NCBI GenBank assembly: GCA_028278325.1
Contig: JANQEO010000320.1
Location: 90,330-154,329 of the forward strand
DNA length: 64,000 bases
Source: Candidatus Binatia bacterium
GTDB taxonomy: Bacteria > Desulfobacterota > Binatia > UBA1149 > JAJCZL01
Direction: 5' to 3'
The notes beneath the pieces were generated by a model that saw nothing but the letters and a program-made list of their open reading frames with translations, did no database searches and had not been told where the DNA came from. Positions 56,301 through 64,000 of the stretch are shown here, piece by piece. Both the position numbers and the translations under genes were made by a program. Numbering within the stretch: the stretch's first letter is position 1; each line of letters opens with the position of its first letter.

Positions 56301-56968
56301 GGGTTCTGGGCCGTGCCCCTTACTACGGGGTGGTCGGGCGTGAGAGCCCGCTGGCGATGAGCCTCGACCAAGCCGTCGTCGATCATGAAATGCAGGTCGT
56401 CGTCGGAGAGCATGGCGATCTTGGCGACTTCGTGAGAAGTGCGGAAGCCGTCGAAGAAGTGCAGGAAGGGCACGCGGCTCTCGAGGGTGGCCGCTTGAGC
56501 GATGCAGGCGAAGTCGTGGGCTTCCTGCACCGAAGACGCACAGAGCATGGCGAAGCCGGTCTGGCGGCAGGCCATGACGTCGGAATGGTCGCCGAAGATC
56601 GAGAGCGCATGCGTAGCCAGGGTGCGGGCGGCCACGTGCATCACGAAGGGCGTGAGCTCTCCGGCGATCTTATACATGTTCGGGATCATCAGCAGCAGGC
56701 CCTGGGAGGCCGTGAAGGTCGTGGCCAGGGAGCCGGCCTGCAGTGATCCATGGACCGCGCCGGCGGCGCCGGCTTCCGATTGCATCTCGGTCACCGAGGG
56801 AACGACTCCCCAGATGTTCTCGCGTCCTTGGGCCGACCACTCGTCGGCAAGCTCGCCCATGGGCGATGCCGGCGTGATGGGGTAGATCGCTGCAATCTCG
56901 TTCAGGCGGTATGCGACGGACGTAGCGGCTTCATTGCCGTCTACGGCTGCCATCTGCGTACTGGTCAT
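53333..56968 (-). CDS. nifJ: Pyruvate:ferredoxin (flavodoxin) oxidoreductase
   Basis: 1211 residues, the single-chain PFOR. Oxidises pyruvate to acetyl-CoA, CO2 and reduced ferredoxin using thiamine diphosphate and Fe-S clusters. Domain order: [29 protein letters not shown] at the start, the gamma-type middle, two ferredoxin-type clusters [17 protein letters not shown] and [15 protein letters not shown], the proximal [13 protein letters not shown], and the thiamine site [12 protein letters not shown] with [24 protein letters not shown]. Length is normal. It indicates a metabolism that can run under low oxygen. AAGGGGA precedes the ATG. A DHOD-like protein follows in the same operon. Confidence 0.97.
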   Translation of the reverse strand: [1211 protein letters not shown]

Positions 56969-57061
56969 GTGAGCAAGTCCCCTTACAGTTAGACTTAGCT
57001 TGGCGGCACGAAACTCCGTGACTCTAACATAGCAGGGTGTTCGGGTGGAAGCCGCGAATGA

Positions 57062-58120
57062 TTAGGATTTCACGCCTGCCTGTTGACCCATTCCTGGTGT
57101 GCTGCGGTATCTCACCGGCCCCCACGGAGTCAGCCCGGCCTCGCGTTGCCAGGACGCCATCTCCTCGAAGGCCCAGGTGCCGGATTCACTGAGCATCGCG
57201 AAGTAGAGGTCCAGCATGCCACCGATCTGGTTCCGCGTGCTCGGAGTCTCAGTGCGGATGCTTTCCTGGATCACATAAGCCCCTCCGGGCCGCAGTGCCT
57301 TGGCTACCTTCTTTGCGAGATCCCTGTTGGTCGAATCGTCGAAATGGTGGGCAAGCTGGGACATGAACACCAGGTCGTAGGCATCGGTGCCTAGGTCGTC
57401 ACTCAAGGCGTTTCCCTCCTCGTGTACTACGCGGCCCTCCATTCCTTCGCGGGCGAGATCCTCCGCCAAGATAGGTGCGGCATGCTTCACCGCCTCGGGT
57501 AGGTCGAGAATGACGGAATTCAGGCCGGGATGAAGCTTGCAGATCTCGACTGAGAACAGGCCGTGGGAGCCGCCGATGTCGAGCATGCGGCGCGCGCCTT
57601 TGGCCACGGGCGTGCGTTTGGCCGCTTCGGGCGCGTAGCCCGATTGGCGCGAACGCATGCCGCGTTGATAGCTCGACCAGCGTTCGTCGTTCATTCCGGC
57701 ATCGTGAATATCCAAGGCCTCGCCGGTGCGCACGTAGTTCTCCATCGATGACATGTAGTCGTGTTCGTCGATGGAGAACAGAATACTATCGTGCATGGAG
57801 TCGCGCCGGCTGCGTGGCATCCAGCGCCGCGCCATGGCGGTCATGCCGTAACGGCCTCCGTCGAGGGTGAGATAGCCCGTGCACACGAGGGCGTCGGCCA
57901 GCGACTTGGTCGCGCCTTCGTGAGTGCGGCACTCACGCGCGAGGTCGGCGCCGCTGAGGGGACCGGCCTCGAGGGCTTCGAAGACCCCGAGTTTGGTCCC
58001 TGTCATTACGGTGCGCGCCAGCAGGCTGGCAATCGCCGTGTGTAGCAGGGGAAGCGGCACGTCGACGATCCTCAGCAGGATCTGTTCGAGGACGCCCTGC
58101 GGAACCATGTCGAGTTTCAT
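57062..58120 (-). CDS. SAM-dependent O-methyltransferase (Methyltransf_2/dimerisation type)
   Basis: 352 residues. An N-terminal dimerisation domain with winged-helix features (LARTVMTGTKLGVFEALEAGPLSGADLARECRTHEGATKSLADALV) is followed by the SAM domain: RMLDIGGSHGLFSVEIC (motif I), LNSVILDLPEAVKHA, YDLVFMSQLAHHFDD and LRPGGAYVIQESIR. Typical of small-molecule O- or C-methyltransferases. AAGGAGGAG before the ATG at 58120 decides the start; the longer frame to 58921 is a shadow of the upstream gene. It lies 74 bases downstream of the amidohydrolase, probably in the same transcript. Confidence 0.88.
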   Translation of the reverse strand: MKLDMVPQGVLEQILLRIVDVPLPLLHTAIASLLARTVMTGTKLGVFEALEAGPLSGADLARECRTHEGATKSLADALVCTGYLTLDGGRYGMTAMARRWMPRSRRDSMHDSILFSIDEHDYMSSMENYVRTGEALDIHDAGMNDERWSSYQRGMRSRQSGYAPEAAKRTPVAKGARRMLDIGGSHGLFSVEICKLHPGLNSVILDLPEAVKHAAPILAEDLAREGMEGRVVHEEGNALSDDLGTDAYDLVFMSQLAHHFDDSTNRDLAKKVAKALRPGGAYVIQESIRTETPSTRNQIGGMLDLYFAMLSESGTWAFEEMASWQREAGLTPWGPVRYRSTPGMGQQAGVKS

Positions 58121-58194
58121 TTCACTCCTCCTTCGCCCCGAGCGCCCGCCTGCCGTCGGCATGGCCTCAGCGGGCACTTTGCAGGAAGCGCCGC

Positions 58195-59589
58195 TCAGTG
58201 AGAGAGCATGAGTGCGGCGGCCATGGCCTCGATCTCGGCGGGATCTACGGATTCGTAGCCCGCTACGATCTTCTCGCTGGAGGCGCGCAGCCTTTCGGCC
58301 AGACGTGGCCAGTCCACGCCGACCAGCTCTCCGTAGCGCTTCACCGGGCGTCCGGCCACCAGCACGGTGTCGATGTCGTTGACGTTGGCGTTGAGGACCA
58401 GCGCGCCGACGGGATCGATTGCCGGGGTCATGTTGATGCTGTCGGTGCGGGTGATCACGATGTCGGCCTGCTTGCCGGGTGCGAGGCTTCCGATCGACGA
58501 TTCCATCCCGGCCGCCGCAGCGCCGCCCGTCGTCGCCAGCTCGAGGACGTCCCTGGCTTTGAAACGTATCTCGCGCGGCGGTGCGGTCAGTTTTTCGTTC
58601 TCGAAGCCGCGCTGGGACTGAAGCATGATCCGCATCTGCGCGAACATGTCGCCGCTGAAATTGGAGACGATGTCGATGCCGAGCGATGTCTTGACCGATT
58701 TCTCCAGGGCCCGGGTCGCCACCGGTTGTCCCATTCCGTGTTGCAGTTCGGTCTCGGGGGTAGCCGAGATTGCGGCGCCGCCGTCGGCGATATGACCCAG
58801 CTCGTCGTCGGTGAGTGTGGAGCCGTGCACGAAGAGTAGATCCTCGTTCATGAGACCGGCTTCGTGAATGTGCTCGACCACGCGGCGGCCGGTGTCGTAG
58901 GTGCCTAAAGCGACGTGACATGAAATGCGCGCAGCTCCGATCTCACGACCGAAGCGGATCTCGTCGAAGGTGGTGTCATATGGAGTCGCTTCCACTTCGG
59001 TGGGCGCGAGGCCGAGCTTCAGCAAACCCTCGCCGTTGAAACGATCCTTCGCGAGCCGCCGTGCATCGTCGAAGCGCCAACCCGGCTCTATCCCCATCGC
59101 GAAAGGATGCTGGGTGGGGTTGGGAAAGAGTCCGTAGCAAAAGATCCCGCGTATGCCCGCTTCTTCCAGCCCGCGCACCGCTTCGTCGGCGTGCTCGGGG
59201 GAGTTCATGATGTGGGAGTGGTCGATGATGGTGGTGATACCGGCCGACAGCGCTTCCAGAGCGCCTGCGTAATTGCCGAGGTATGCATCTTCGGCCGTAT
59301 AGAAGGAGCTGTAGATCGAGCGCATGCGGCTGAAGTAGTTGAACAGGCTCCAGTCGGTGGCGACGGTGCGTAGTTGGGTTTGCCAAACGTGACGGTGGGT
59401 ATCGACGAAGCCCGGCGTGACGATCATGCCGTAGGCTTCTATCTCCTCACAGTCGTGGACGTCTATGCTCTCGGCGATTTCAAGGATGCGGCCGCCTTCG
59501 ATGAGGATGTCGGCGCTCTCCAGATCGCCGATGGCGGCATCCATGCTGAGCACGCGGCCTCCGCGAATTACCGTCTTGTGTTCGCTCAC
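58195..59589 (-). CDS. Amidohydrolase-family protein (TRZ/ATZ chlorohydrolase-type)
   Basis: 464 residues. A metal-dependent hydrolase with TPGFVDTHRHVWQTQ (HxH), ISCHVALGTYDTG, LLFVHGSTLTDDEL (His) and GIDIVSNFSGDMFAQM (Asp). Related enzymes deaminate or dehalogenate purine- and triazine-like rings. The ending GSLAPGKQADIVITRTDSINMTPAIDPVGALVLNAN is standard for the family. Substrate unknown. It shares a probable operon with the lactonase-like gene upstream (22-base gap) and the methyltransferase downstream. Confidence 0.87.
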   Translation of the reverse strand: MSEHKTVIRGGRVLSMDAAIGDLESADILIEGGRILEIAESIDVHDCEEIEAYGMIVTPGFVDTHRHVWQTQLRTVATDWSLFNYFSRMRSIYSSFYTAEDAYLGNYAGALEALSAGITTIIDHSHIMNSPEHADEAVRGLEEAGIRGIFCYGLFPNPTQHPFAMGIEPGWRFDDARRLAKDRFNGEGLLKLGLAPTEVEATPYDTTFDEIRFGREIGAARISCHVALGTYDTGRRVVEHIHEAGLMNEDLLFVHGSTLTDDELGHIADGGAAISATPETELQHGMGQPVATRALEKSVKTSLGIDIVSNFSGDMFAQMRIMLQSQRGFENEKLTAPPREIRFKARDVLELATTGGAAAAGMESSIGSLAPGKQADIVITRTDSINMTPAIDPVGALVLNANVNDIDTVLVAGRPVKRYGELVGVDWPRLAERLRASSEKIVAGYESVDPAEIEAMAAALMLSH

Positions 59590-59611
59590 CCTCTCGTCCT
59601 TCTCGCCCGCC

Positions 59612-60691
59612 TCATTTCGCCGCCCCGGCTAGGCGGTAGAGGCCGATCGCCGTCTTGTTGAGATTGCCCAGGTAGAGAACCCCGTTGTGCTCACTCGCGC
59701 CCGTGATCTGTCCGAAGCCGTCGGGCGAAGGGTCTTGAAGGTTCTCGACGACGTTGCCGGCAAGATCCACGCCGATGACGAAGGCGTAGTCGGATTGCCG
59801 CGGCCTTGCCCATTCCGGCAGACGCATGAGCACCTTGCGCATAAAAGGATGCGGCGCGAGCAGATCGAGAGCTTCGATCCGGGGGTTGGTGAACGCGATC
59901 CAGCATATCCCGCGCTCGTAACATCTGATGTTGTCGGGGAAGCCGGGCAGGTTATCGATGAAGATCTCGCTCTCACCCGCGCGCTCACCCTTCAGCCAAT
60001 ATCTGATGGTACGGTAGGCTGCGCACTCGTTGACGAGCAGGGAGCTCTCGTCGGGAGCCAGAGCAACACCGTTCACGAACTGTAGTCCGTCGAGCAGAAC
60101 GCGAGCCGAGCCGCTCGACGGTATGTACTCGATGAGTCGGCCGCGCCCGCCGTGCTCGACGAAATCGAAAACCAGCTCGTGCTGACGGAACTTGTCGGAT
60201 GAATCGGTGAGATAGATGGTGCCGGTAGAAGAGATGGCGATGTCGTTGGCGAACATCATCGGCACACCGTCGACTTCGGTCAGGAGTTCGGTGATCCGAC
60301 CCTTGGAATCGACGGAGAGCAATCCGCGATAGGTATCGGCGACTATGAGAGTGCCGTCCGCGGCTACCTCCACGGTTTGGGGCCGTCCACCGGTATCGAC
60401 GATCTTCTTGAGGCGGGTGCCGTCGGCTTCCAGCCTCATGATGCGTCCGTCTTCCAGCCCCGTGTAGATCCTGCCGGTGTCGGTGACCGTGACGTGCTCG
60501 GGTCCGCGCCCACCTACCTCGAGGCGCTCGACGGCGGAGAGCTTGTCGTTGATGGCGTAGGGGCCTTCCAGGGCCGGGGCGGGGGTGGGCTCCCAGGCCA
60601 CGGGCTCGATGGGCAGGGGCCAGGCCAGGATATAAAGCACCGCCAATAGCAGCGCAGCCAGAGTCAGCCTGCCCGCCGTGTTGACCGCCAC
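59612..60691 (-). CDS. Strictosidine-synthase-like / SMP-30 beta-propeller lactonase-type protein
   Basis: 359 residues, GTG start. A hydrophobic N-terminal stretch (RLTLAALLLAVLYILAWPLPI) anchors or exports it. The propeller shows GRGPEHVTVTDTGRIYTGLEDGRIMRLE, RPQTVEVAADGTLIVADTYRGLLS, ANDIAISSTGTIYLTDSS, FVNGVALAPDESSLLVNE and DNIRCYERGICWIAFTNPR, typical of strictosidine synthase-like/SMP-30 proteins. Members hydrolyse lactones or organophosphates or have no known activity. First gene of the minus-strand trio with the amidohydrolase and the methyltransferase; divergent from the isoaspartyl peptidase. Confidence 0.85.
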   Translation of the reverse strand: MAVNTAGRLTLAALLLAVLYILAWPLPIEPVAWEPTPAPALEGPYAINDKLSAVERLEVGGRGPEHVTVTDTGRIYTGLEDGRIMRLEADGTRLKKIVDTGGRPQTVEVAADGTLIVADTYRGLLSVDSKGRITELLTEVDGVPMMFANDIAISSTGTIYLTDSSDKFRQHELVFDFVEHGGRGRLIEYIPSSGSARVLLDGLQFVNGVALAPDESSLLVNECAAYRTIRYWLKGERAGESEIFIDNLPGFPDNIRCYERGICWIAFTNPRIEALDLLAPHPFMRKVLMRLPEWARPRQSDYAFVIGVDLAGNVVENLQDPSPDGFGQITGASEHNGVLYLGNLNKTAIGLYRLAGAAK

Positions 60692-60778
60692 GGTCGCCTT
60701 TTAGTACGCTGCCAGGGCTCACGGAACGCCCCGGCCGCCCGGCCTGACGGGGCGACTTGAGAGCGGGTAGCGAAGAAG

Positions 60779-61690
60779 ATGAAGCCACAGCCGGTCATAG
60801 TCGTTCACGGGGGCGCCGGGCGTGTGTCGGAAGACAGACGCGAGGCCTTCCTGGACGGAATCAGAGAAGCCCTCGACCGCGGACTGGAAGCTTTGGAATC
60901 GGGCGGGTCGATAGCGGCCGTGAGAGAGGCCGTCATGTCGATGGAGGCCTGCGAAGTAATGAACGCGGGCCGGGGTGCTGCCCTCGATGTGGAGGGCAAC
61001 GTTTCTCTCGACGCCGGTTTCATGGAAGGCGCCACGCGCCGTTTCGGCGGAGTGACCGGCGTAACCAGCACCATGCATCCGGTGTTGCTGGCCCAGCATA
61101 TGGCGTCGCGCGGTGACTTCGGACAGCTCATTGGCGCACCAGCATCCGACGAACTCGCTCACGAACTCGACGTACCCTTGTGCAGGCCCGAGGATCTCAT
61201 CGTCGAACACCGGCGCGCAGCTCATGCCGAGAACGCCCACGATGCCGGAGCAGATACGGTCGGAGCCATAGCCTTGGACGCCGACGGCCATGTAGCCGCG
61301 GCTCTTTCCACCGGAGGCACCAACGTAAAGCCGCCGGGCCGTATCGGAGACTCACCGATTGTAGGTGCGGGATTCTGGGCCGATGACGAAGAGGGCGTGT
61401 GCGTGGCCAGCGGTGTGGGCGAGGTGCTCATGCGCGAAGGCACCGCGCGGCGCTGCATTCGCCTGGTGTCGTCGGGCCTGGCCGCTACCGATGCCGCGGC
61501 TGCCGCGCTGGCGGCCACCGTCGATTACGAGGGCGACCAGCGTGGCCCCTGCGGGGTCATCCTGTTGACGGTGGATGGCCGTTTCGCAATAAATCACACC
61601 AGCGAATCCATGCCTGCGGGTTGGGCCGGCGTCGACGGCAACAGCGAAGTCCGTGACGTGTGGAGCCGCACGATTGCGGTAGAGCGCTGA
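60779..61690 (+). CDS. Isoaspartyl peptidase / L-asparaginase (plant type, Ntn hydrolase)
   Basis: 303 residues. The precursor self-cleaves at the catalytic threonine T160 in AGADTVGAIALDADGHVAAALSTGGTNVKPPGRIGDSPI. The N-terminal domain starts PVIVVHGGAGR and contains MNAGRGAALDVEGNVSLDAGFMEG. Removes isoaspartyl residues or hydrolyses asparagine. The following gene is 10 bases away on the same strand. It is divergent from the lactonase-like gene. Confidence 0.93.
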   Translation: MKPQPVIVVHGGAGRVSEDRREAFLDGIREALDRGLEALESGGSIAAVREAVMSMEACEVMNAGRGAALDVEGNVSLDAGFMEGATRRFGGVTGVTSTMHPVLLAQHMASRGDFGQLIGAPASDELAHELDVPLCRPEDLIVEHRRAAHAENAHDAGADTVGAIALDADGHVAAALSTGGTNVKPPGRIGDSPIVGAGFWADDEEGVCVASGVGEVLMREGTARRCIRLVSSGLAATDAAAAALAATVDYEGDQRGPCGVILLTVDGRFAINHTSESMPAGWAGVDGNSEVRDVWSRTIAVER

Positions 61691-61700
61691 CCCCGGCGGC

Positions 61701-62528
61701 ATGGAGGGCCGGGCTGCAAATGCCCGGTGCCGCCAGGACATGATCGAAGGCTACGAAAACACCAGTTTTACCTACGGCAACGTCACCAAACCCGTCTACA
61801 TGCGTGGAAGCGGGCCGGGCGTGATCGTCATGCACGAGATCCCCGGCATCCACCCCACAGTGATCCGATTCGCCGATTGGGTAGTGGAGGCCGGCTTCAC
61901 CGTCGTCATGCCCGAGTTGGTCGGCACCACCGGGGCGCCGGTGACACCGTGGAACGCTTTGAAGTCCATGGCTCAGGTGTGCATCAGCCGCGAGTTCCAC
62001 CAGCTGGCCTCTCACAGCTCCAGCCCGGTCACTGAATGGTTGCGCGCCCTCGCCCGCGAGACTCACAAGGAACTCGGCGGTCCCGGTGTGGGCGCTGTGG
62101 GAATGTGCCTGACCGGTAATTTCGCGTTGTCGATGATGATGGAGCCGGCCTTGCTGGCGCCGGTGCTGTCTCAGCCGTCTTTGCCCTTGCCCGTCGGTCC
62201 CGAGCGCAAGGCCGCCATTCACGTCAGTCCCGAAGAGTTGGAAGTCGCCAAGAGACGTTGTGCCGAAGAAGGCTGTCAGGTCATCGGCCTGCGTTTCACC
62301 GAGGATCCTCTGTGCAGGGCCGAGCGTTTCGATACCCTGCGCCGTGAACTGGGCGATGCCTTCATCGGCATCGAAATCGATTCGGGATTCAGCAAGCCGA
62401 GTCCCAACCCCACCGGTCCTCACTCCGTGCTGACCGAGGACCTCATAGACGAGGAAGGCCACCCCACGGTGCTTGCGCGCGACCGCGTACTCGCGTTCTT
62501 CAGAGAGAAATTGCTAGACGAAGATTAG
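61701..62528 (+). CDS. Dienelactone-hydrolase-family protein
   Basis: 275 residues. The alpha/beta fold has GPGVIVMHEIPGIHPTVIRFADWVVEAGFTVVMPEL, the nucleophile elbow VGMCLTGNFALSMM with Cys as nucleophile, and an RFTEDPLCRAERFDTLRRELG helix. Cys at the elbow is the dienelactone hydrolase pattern. A second start at ATG 61740 (MIEGYENTSFTYGNVTKP) fits the family N-terminus better and has AGGA before it. It overlaps the convergent gene by four bases. Confidence 0.82.
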   Translation: MEGRAANARCRQDMIEGYENTSFTYGNVTKPVYMRGSGPGVIVMHEIPGIHPTVIRFADWVVEAGFTVVMPELVGTTGAPVTPWNALKSMAQVCISREFHQLASHSSSPVTEWLRALARETHKELGGPGVGAVGMCLTGNFALSMMMEPALLAPVLSQPSLPLPVGPERKAAIHVSPEELEVAKRRCAEEGCQVIGLRFTEDPLCRAERFDTLRRELGDAFIGIEIDSGFSKPSPNPTGPHSVLTEDLIDEEGHPTVLARDRVLAFFREKLLDED

Positions 62529-63010
62529 CCGCCTGCCAGGCGTTCGTCGACGGCCAAGTCGAAGGTGCGCAAGTAGGCGATGTAGTGTTCGGGCAGGCCG
62601 TGCTCGCGCGCTCCGTCGAGGAGGCGGTTCATGTAGAGGGCCGACGGTTTTCGCCCGGGGTGGGATCTGTCGGACTGATAGGCGAAGGCGCTCACACTGT
62701 CGCCGTTCAGCGTATCGATGATGACGTCCACTCTGCAGTAGACACCGGAGTTCACGCCTTCGGTGCGATCGAGCAACCGCGCTTGCTCGTCGGTGAGCTC
62801 GTAGAGCACGCCGCATGTGCGCGCGCCGGGCTCGGTCTTCAGGTTGGCGACGGCGCGTTCGCCCTTGCCGATGGGAATGTCGAAGACCAGTCGGTAGCCG
62901 TCGAGCCAGCCCTTGTCTATGCGCAGGGGTGCGAGCTTGCGACGCTCCATGAAGGTCGCGCGTTCCATGTTGCTTCCGTAGGCGAAGTACCAAATCGACG
63001 GCGTTGACAC
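62525..63010 (-). CDS. Gamma-glutamylcyclotransferase-like protein
   Basis: 161 residues with the fold of the AIG2/GGCT family. YGSN at residues 11-14 (FAYGSNMERA) binds substrate and E84 (DRTEGVNSG) is the catalytic glutamate position. Bacterial members cleave gamma-glutamyl amines or peptides to pyroglutamate, or have unknown roles. GYRLVFDIP and YIAYLRTFDLAVDERLAG are consistent. It ends inside the stop region of the convergent dienelactone-hydrolase-like gene. Confidence 0.88.
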   Translation of the reverse strand: MSTPSIWYFAYGSNMERATFMERRKLAPLRIDKGWLDGYRLVFDIPIGKGERAVANLKTEPGARTCGVLYELTDEQARLLDRTEGVNSGVYCRVDVIIDTLNGDSVSAFAYQSDRSHPGRKPSALYMNRLLDGAREHGLPEHYIAYLRTFDLAVDERLAGG

Positions 63011-63074
63011 TTTCTACAGATCCCATGCACCCGCCGAGACGGGCACACCGCGATATCATAATCGCTTAGTCGGA

Positions 63075-63599
63075 TTAGCGGAACTTCAGAAACTGATTGG
63101 GATCGATGGGGAAGCCACCGGCCGTATCGAAAAAGATCTTGGTCGTTTGATAGGCGAAGTAAGGAATCATCACGCCGGCGACTATCAGGGCCATGCCGAA
63201 TGCAATGCCGGCGGCGGCACGAAAGCGGGCCAAACCCCCGTAGAGCACGTTCTGGTTGCGCGCGACTTTCGCCCCTGGGGGAGGATACTGCCCGGCAAAC
63301 AGAGCACGCATCGACAGCCACACTACGTAGCAGCCGAACAGGGTATGGGACAGGGCCATCAGGATGAGGACGATGCGCATCAGATTGAGGCCATTGTCCA
63401 TGATGTTGGCCAGGTCGATGGTGAAGACCTCGCGCAGTCTCTCGAAGGTCTCGGGGTAGTAGGTGAGGGCGCCGCCTGCGATGAAAGCGGCCAGGCCGAT
63501 CGTGACGATAGCGAGGGTACGAGCCCGGGTGGCCAGGTTCTGGCCCCAGATCTGCCTCGGGCCGCCCGCCTGGGCGCTACCTATCTTTGTTCCCATCAT
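63075..63599 (-). CDS. Small membrane protein of unknown function
   Basis: 174 residues with about four hydrophobic segments: TLAIVTIGLAAFIAGGALTYY, MRIVLILMALSHTLFGCYVVWLSM, FRAAAGIAFGMALIVAGVMIPYF and a short one near the N-terminus. The N-terminus is basic. No family is recognised. ATG 63599 or 63596 is the likely start; the frame extends upstream to 63665, but that stretch is poor coding. Function unknown. Confidence 0.72.
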   Translation of the reverse strand: MMGTKIGSAQAGGPRQIWGQNLATRARTLAIVTIGLAAFIAGGALTYYPETFERLREVFTIDLANIMDNGLNLMRIVLILMALSHTLFGCYVVWLSMRALFAGQYPPPGAKVARNQNVLYGGLARFRAAAGIAFGMALIVAGVMIPYFAYQTTKIFFDTAGGFPIDPNQFLKFR

Positions 63600-63847
63600 C
63601 GCTCTACAACCACTCGTCCAGAATCGGTTCCCACGGCAGCGCAAACCGTGCGCATCCTGCCACATCTAATAGTGTAGTTGCGCCGCTGCGCTTGCGTGCG
63701 GCTATCTCGCCGCAACTCTTGAGCGAATGCGGAGGCGTCTGCTTGGGTGCCGGCCCGTGAAGTGTCGCGATGCTGCTCTGCTCGGCGGCTTCAAGCCTCT
63801 TCTTAAGCGCAACGCCGGCCGGAGCGGCTTTGTATACTTATAGGTTG

Positions 63848-64000
63848 ATGCGAAGCGACCGTACGCACAGAGCCCACGCGTCACGCACAGCGATCATCGC
63901 CATGGCGGCGTTGTTTTCGCTGACCTCTCTGGGTTGCGATCTCATCGGTGTTGGTAACCCCACCCCCGGCGCGGTACCCGTTCGCTTCGGCAACGTCTGG
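63848..64000 (+). CDS. Lipoprotein, N-terminal part only
   Basis: The first 51 residues of a gene cut by the window end. MRSDRTHRAHASRTAIIAMAALFSLTSLGCDLIG is a lipoprotein signal with the LGC lipobox. TATACT (63833-63838) lies just upstream and could be a -10. The remainder of the protein is outside the window. Confidence 0.6.
   Translation, partial: MRSDRTHRAHASRTAIIAMAALFSLTSLGCDLIGVGNPTPGAVPVRFGNVW

Overview
This is a gene-dense, GC-rich bacterial chromosome segment carrying 49 supported protein genes, two of them cut by the window edges. I see no rRNA, tRNA, CRISPR array, insertion sequence or prophage. The gene content points to a Gram-negative, mainly heterotrophic bacterium: lipoprotein signals, a YaiO-type outer-membrane barrel, RecO, a one-chain GlyRS and pyruvate:ferredoxin oxidoreductase. 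Secreted proteins with Thr-run linkers, CDDGN cysteine repeats and dockerin-like pairs, together with a WS/DGAT acyltransferase and F420/PPOX-type enzymes, resemble uncultivated deltaproteobacteria-like lineages (Binatota or Myxococcota in the broad sense). That taxonomic placement is inference, not something the sequence proves.

Layout. 1-4.6 kb: end of a methyltransferase, a MAPEG protein, an RNase HI with an extra C-terminal viroplasmin-like domain, an acyl-CoA synthetase and an MFS transporter. 4.6-11.8 kb: a surface-modification-like locus in which three alkaline-phosphatase-superfamily lipoproteins alternate with two paralogous polytopic membrane proteins. 12-15.4 kb: a secreted Ca-binding/cysteine-rich protein, DoxX and an exported HELLH protein. 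15.4-29.2 kb: housekeeping genes (glyS-ppdK-aroE on the minus strand, quinone oxidoreductase, methyltransferase, recO, then grpE, dnaK, dnaJ, thiL, larB on the plus strand). 29-43.2 kb: mostly envelope and secreted proteins (LolA-like protein, cysteine/lysine-repeat protein, beta-propeller, YaiO barrel, sedolisin-like protease, a 1327-residue Thr-rich protein), interrupted by ilvD and an O-methyltransferase. 43.3-52.2 kb: MATE transporter, two F420/PPOX-type enzymes, a small conserved protein behind a strong promoter, a hydrolase, a divergent class A PBP and WS/DGAT. 52.3-64 kb: PFOR with a dihydroorotate-dehydrogenase-like partner, a methyltransferase-amidohydrolase-lactonase group, an isoaspartyl peptidase with a dienelactone-hydrolase-like protein, a gamma-glutamylcyclotransferase-like protein, a small membrane protein and the start of a lipoprotein.

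The most unusual points are these. The AP-superfamily/GT-C mosaic has three proteins sharing a C-terminal LRSLGY tail and two membrane proteins sharing an almost invariant first loop. A cysteine-bracketed dockerin-like module occurs in three secreted proteins within about 10 kb. The subtilisin-fold protease appears to use a Ser-Glu-Asp set of residues. A foldable leader RNA precedes dnaK, and a palindrome containing a -35-like hexamer lies between recO and grpE.
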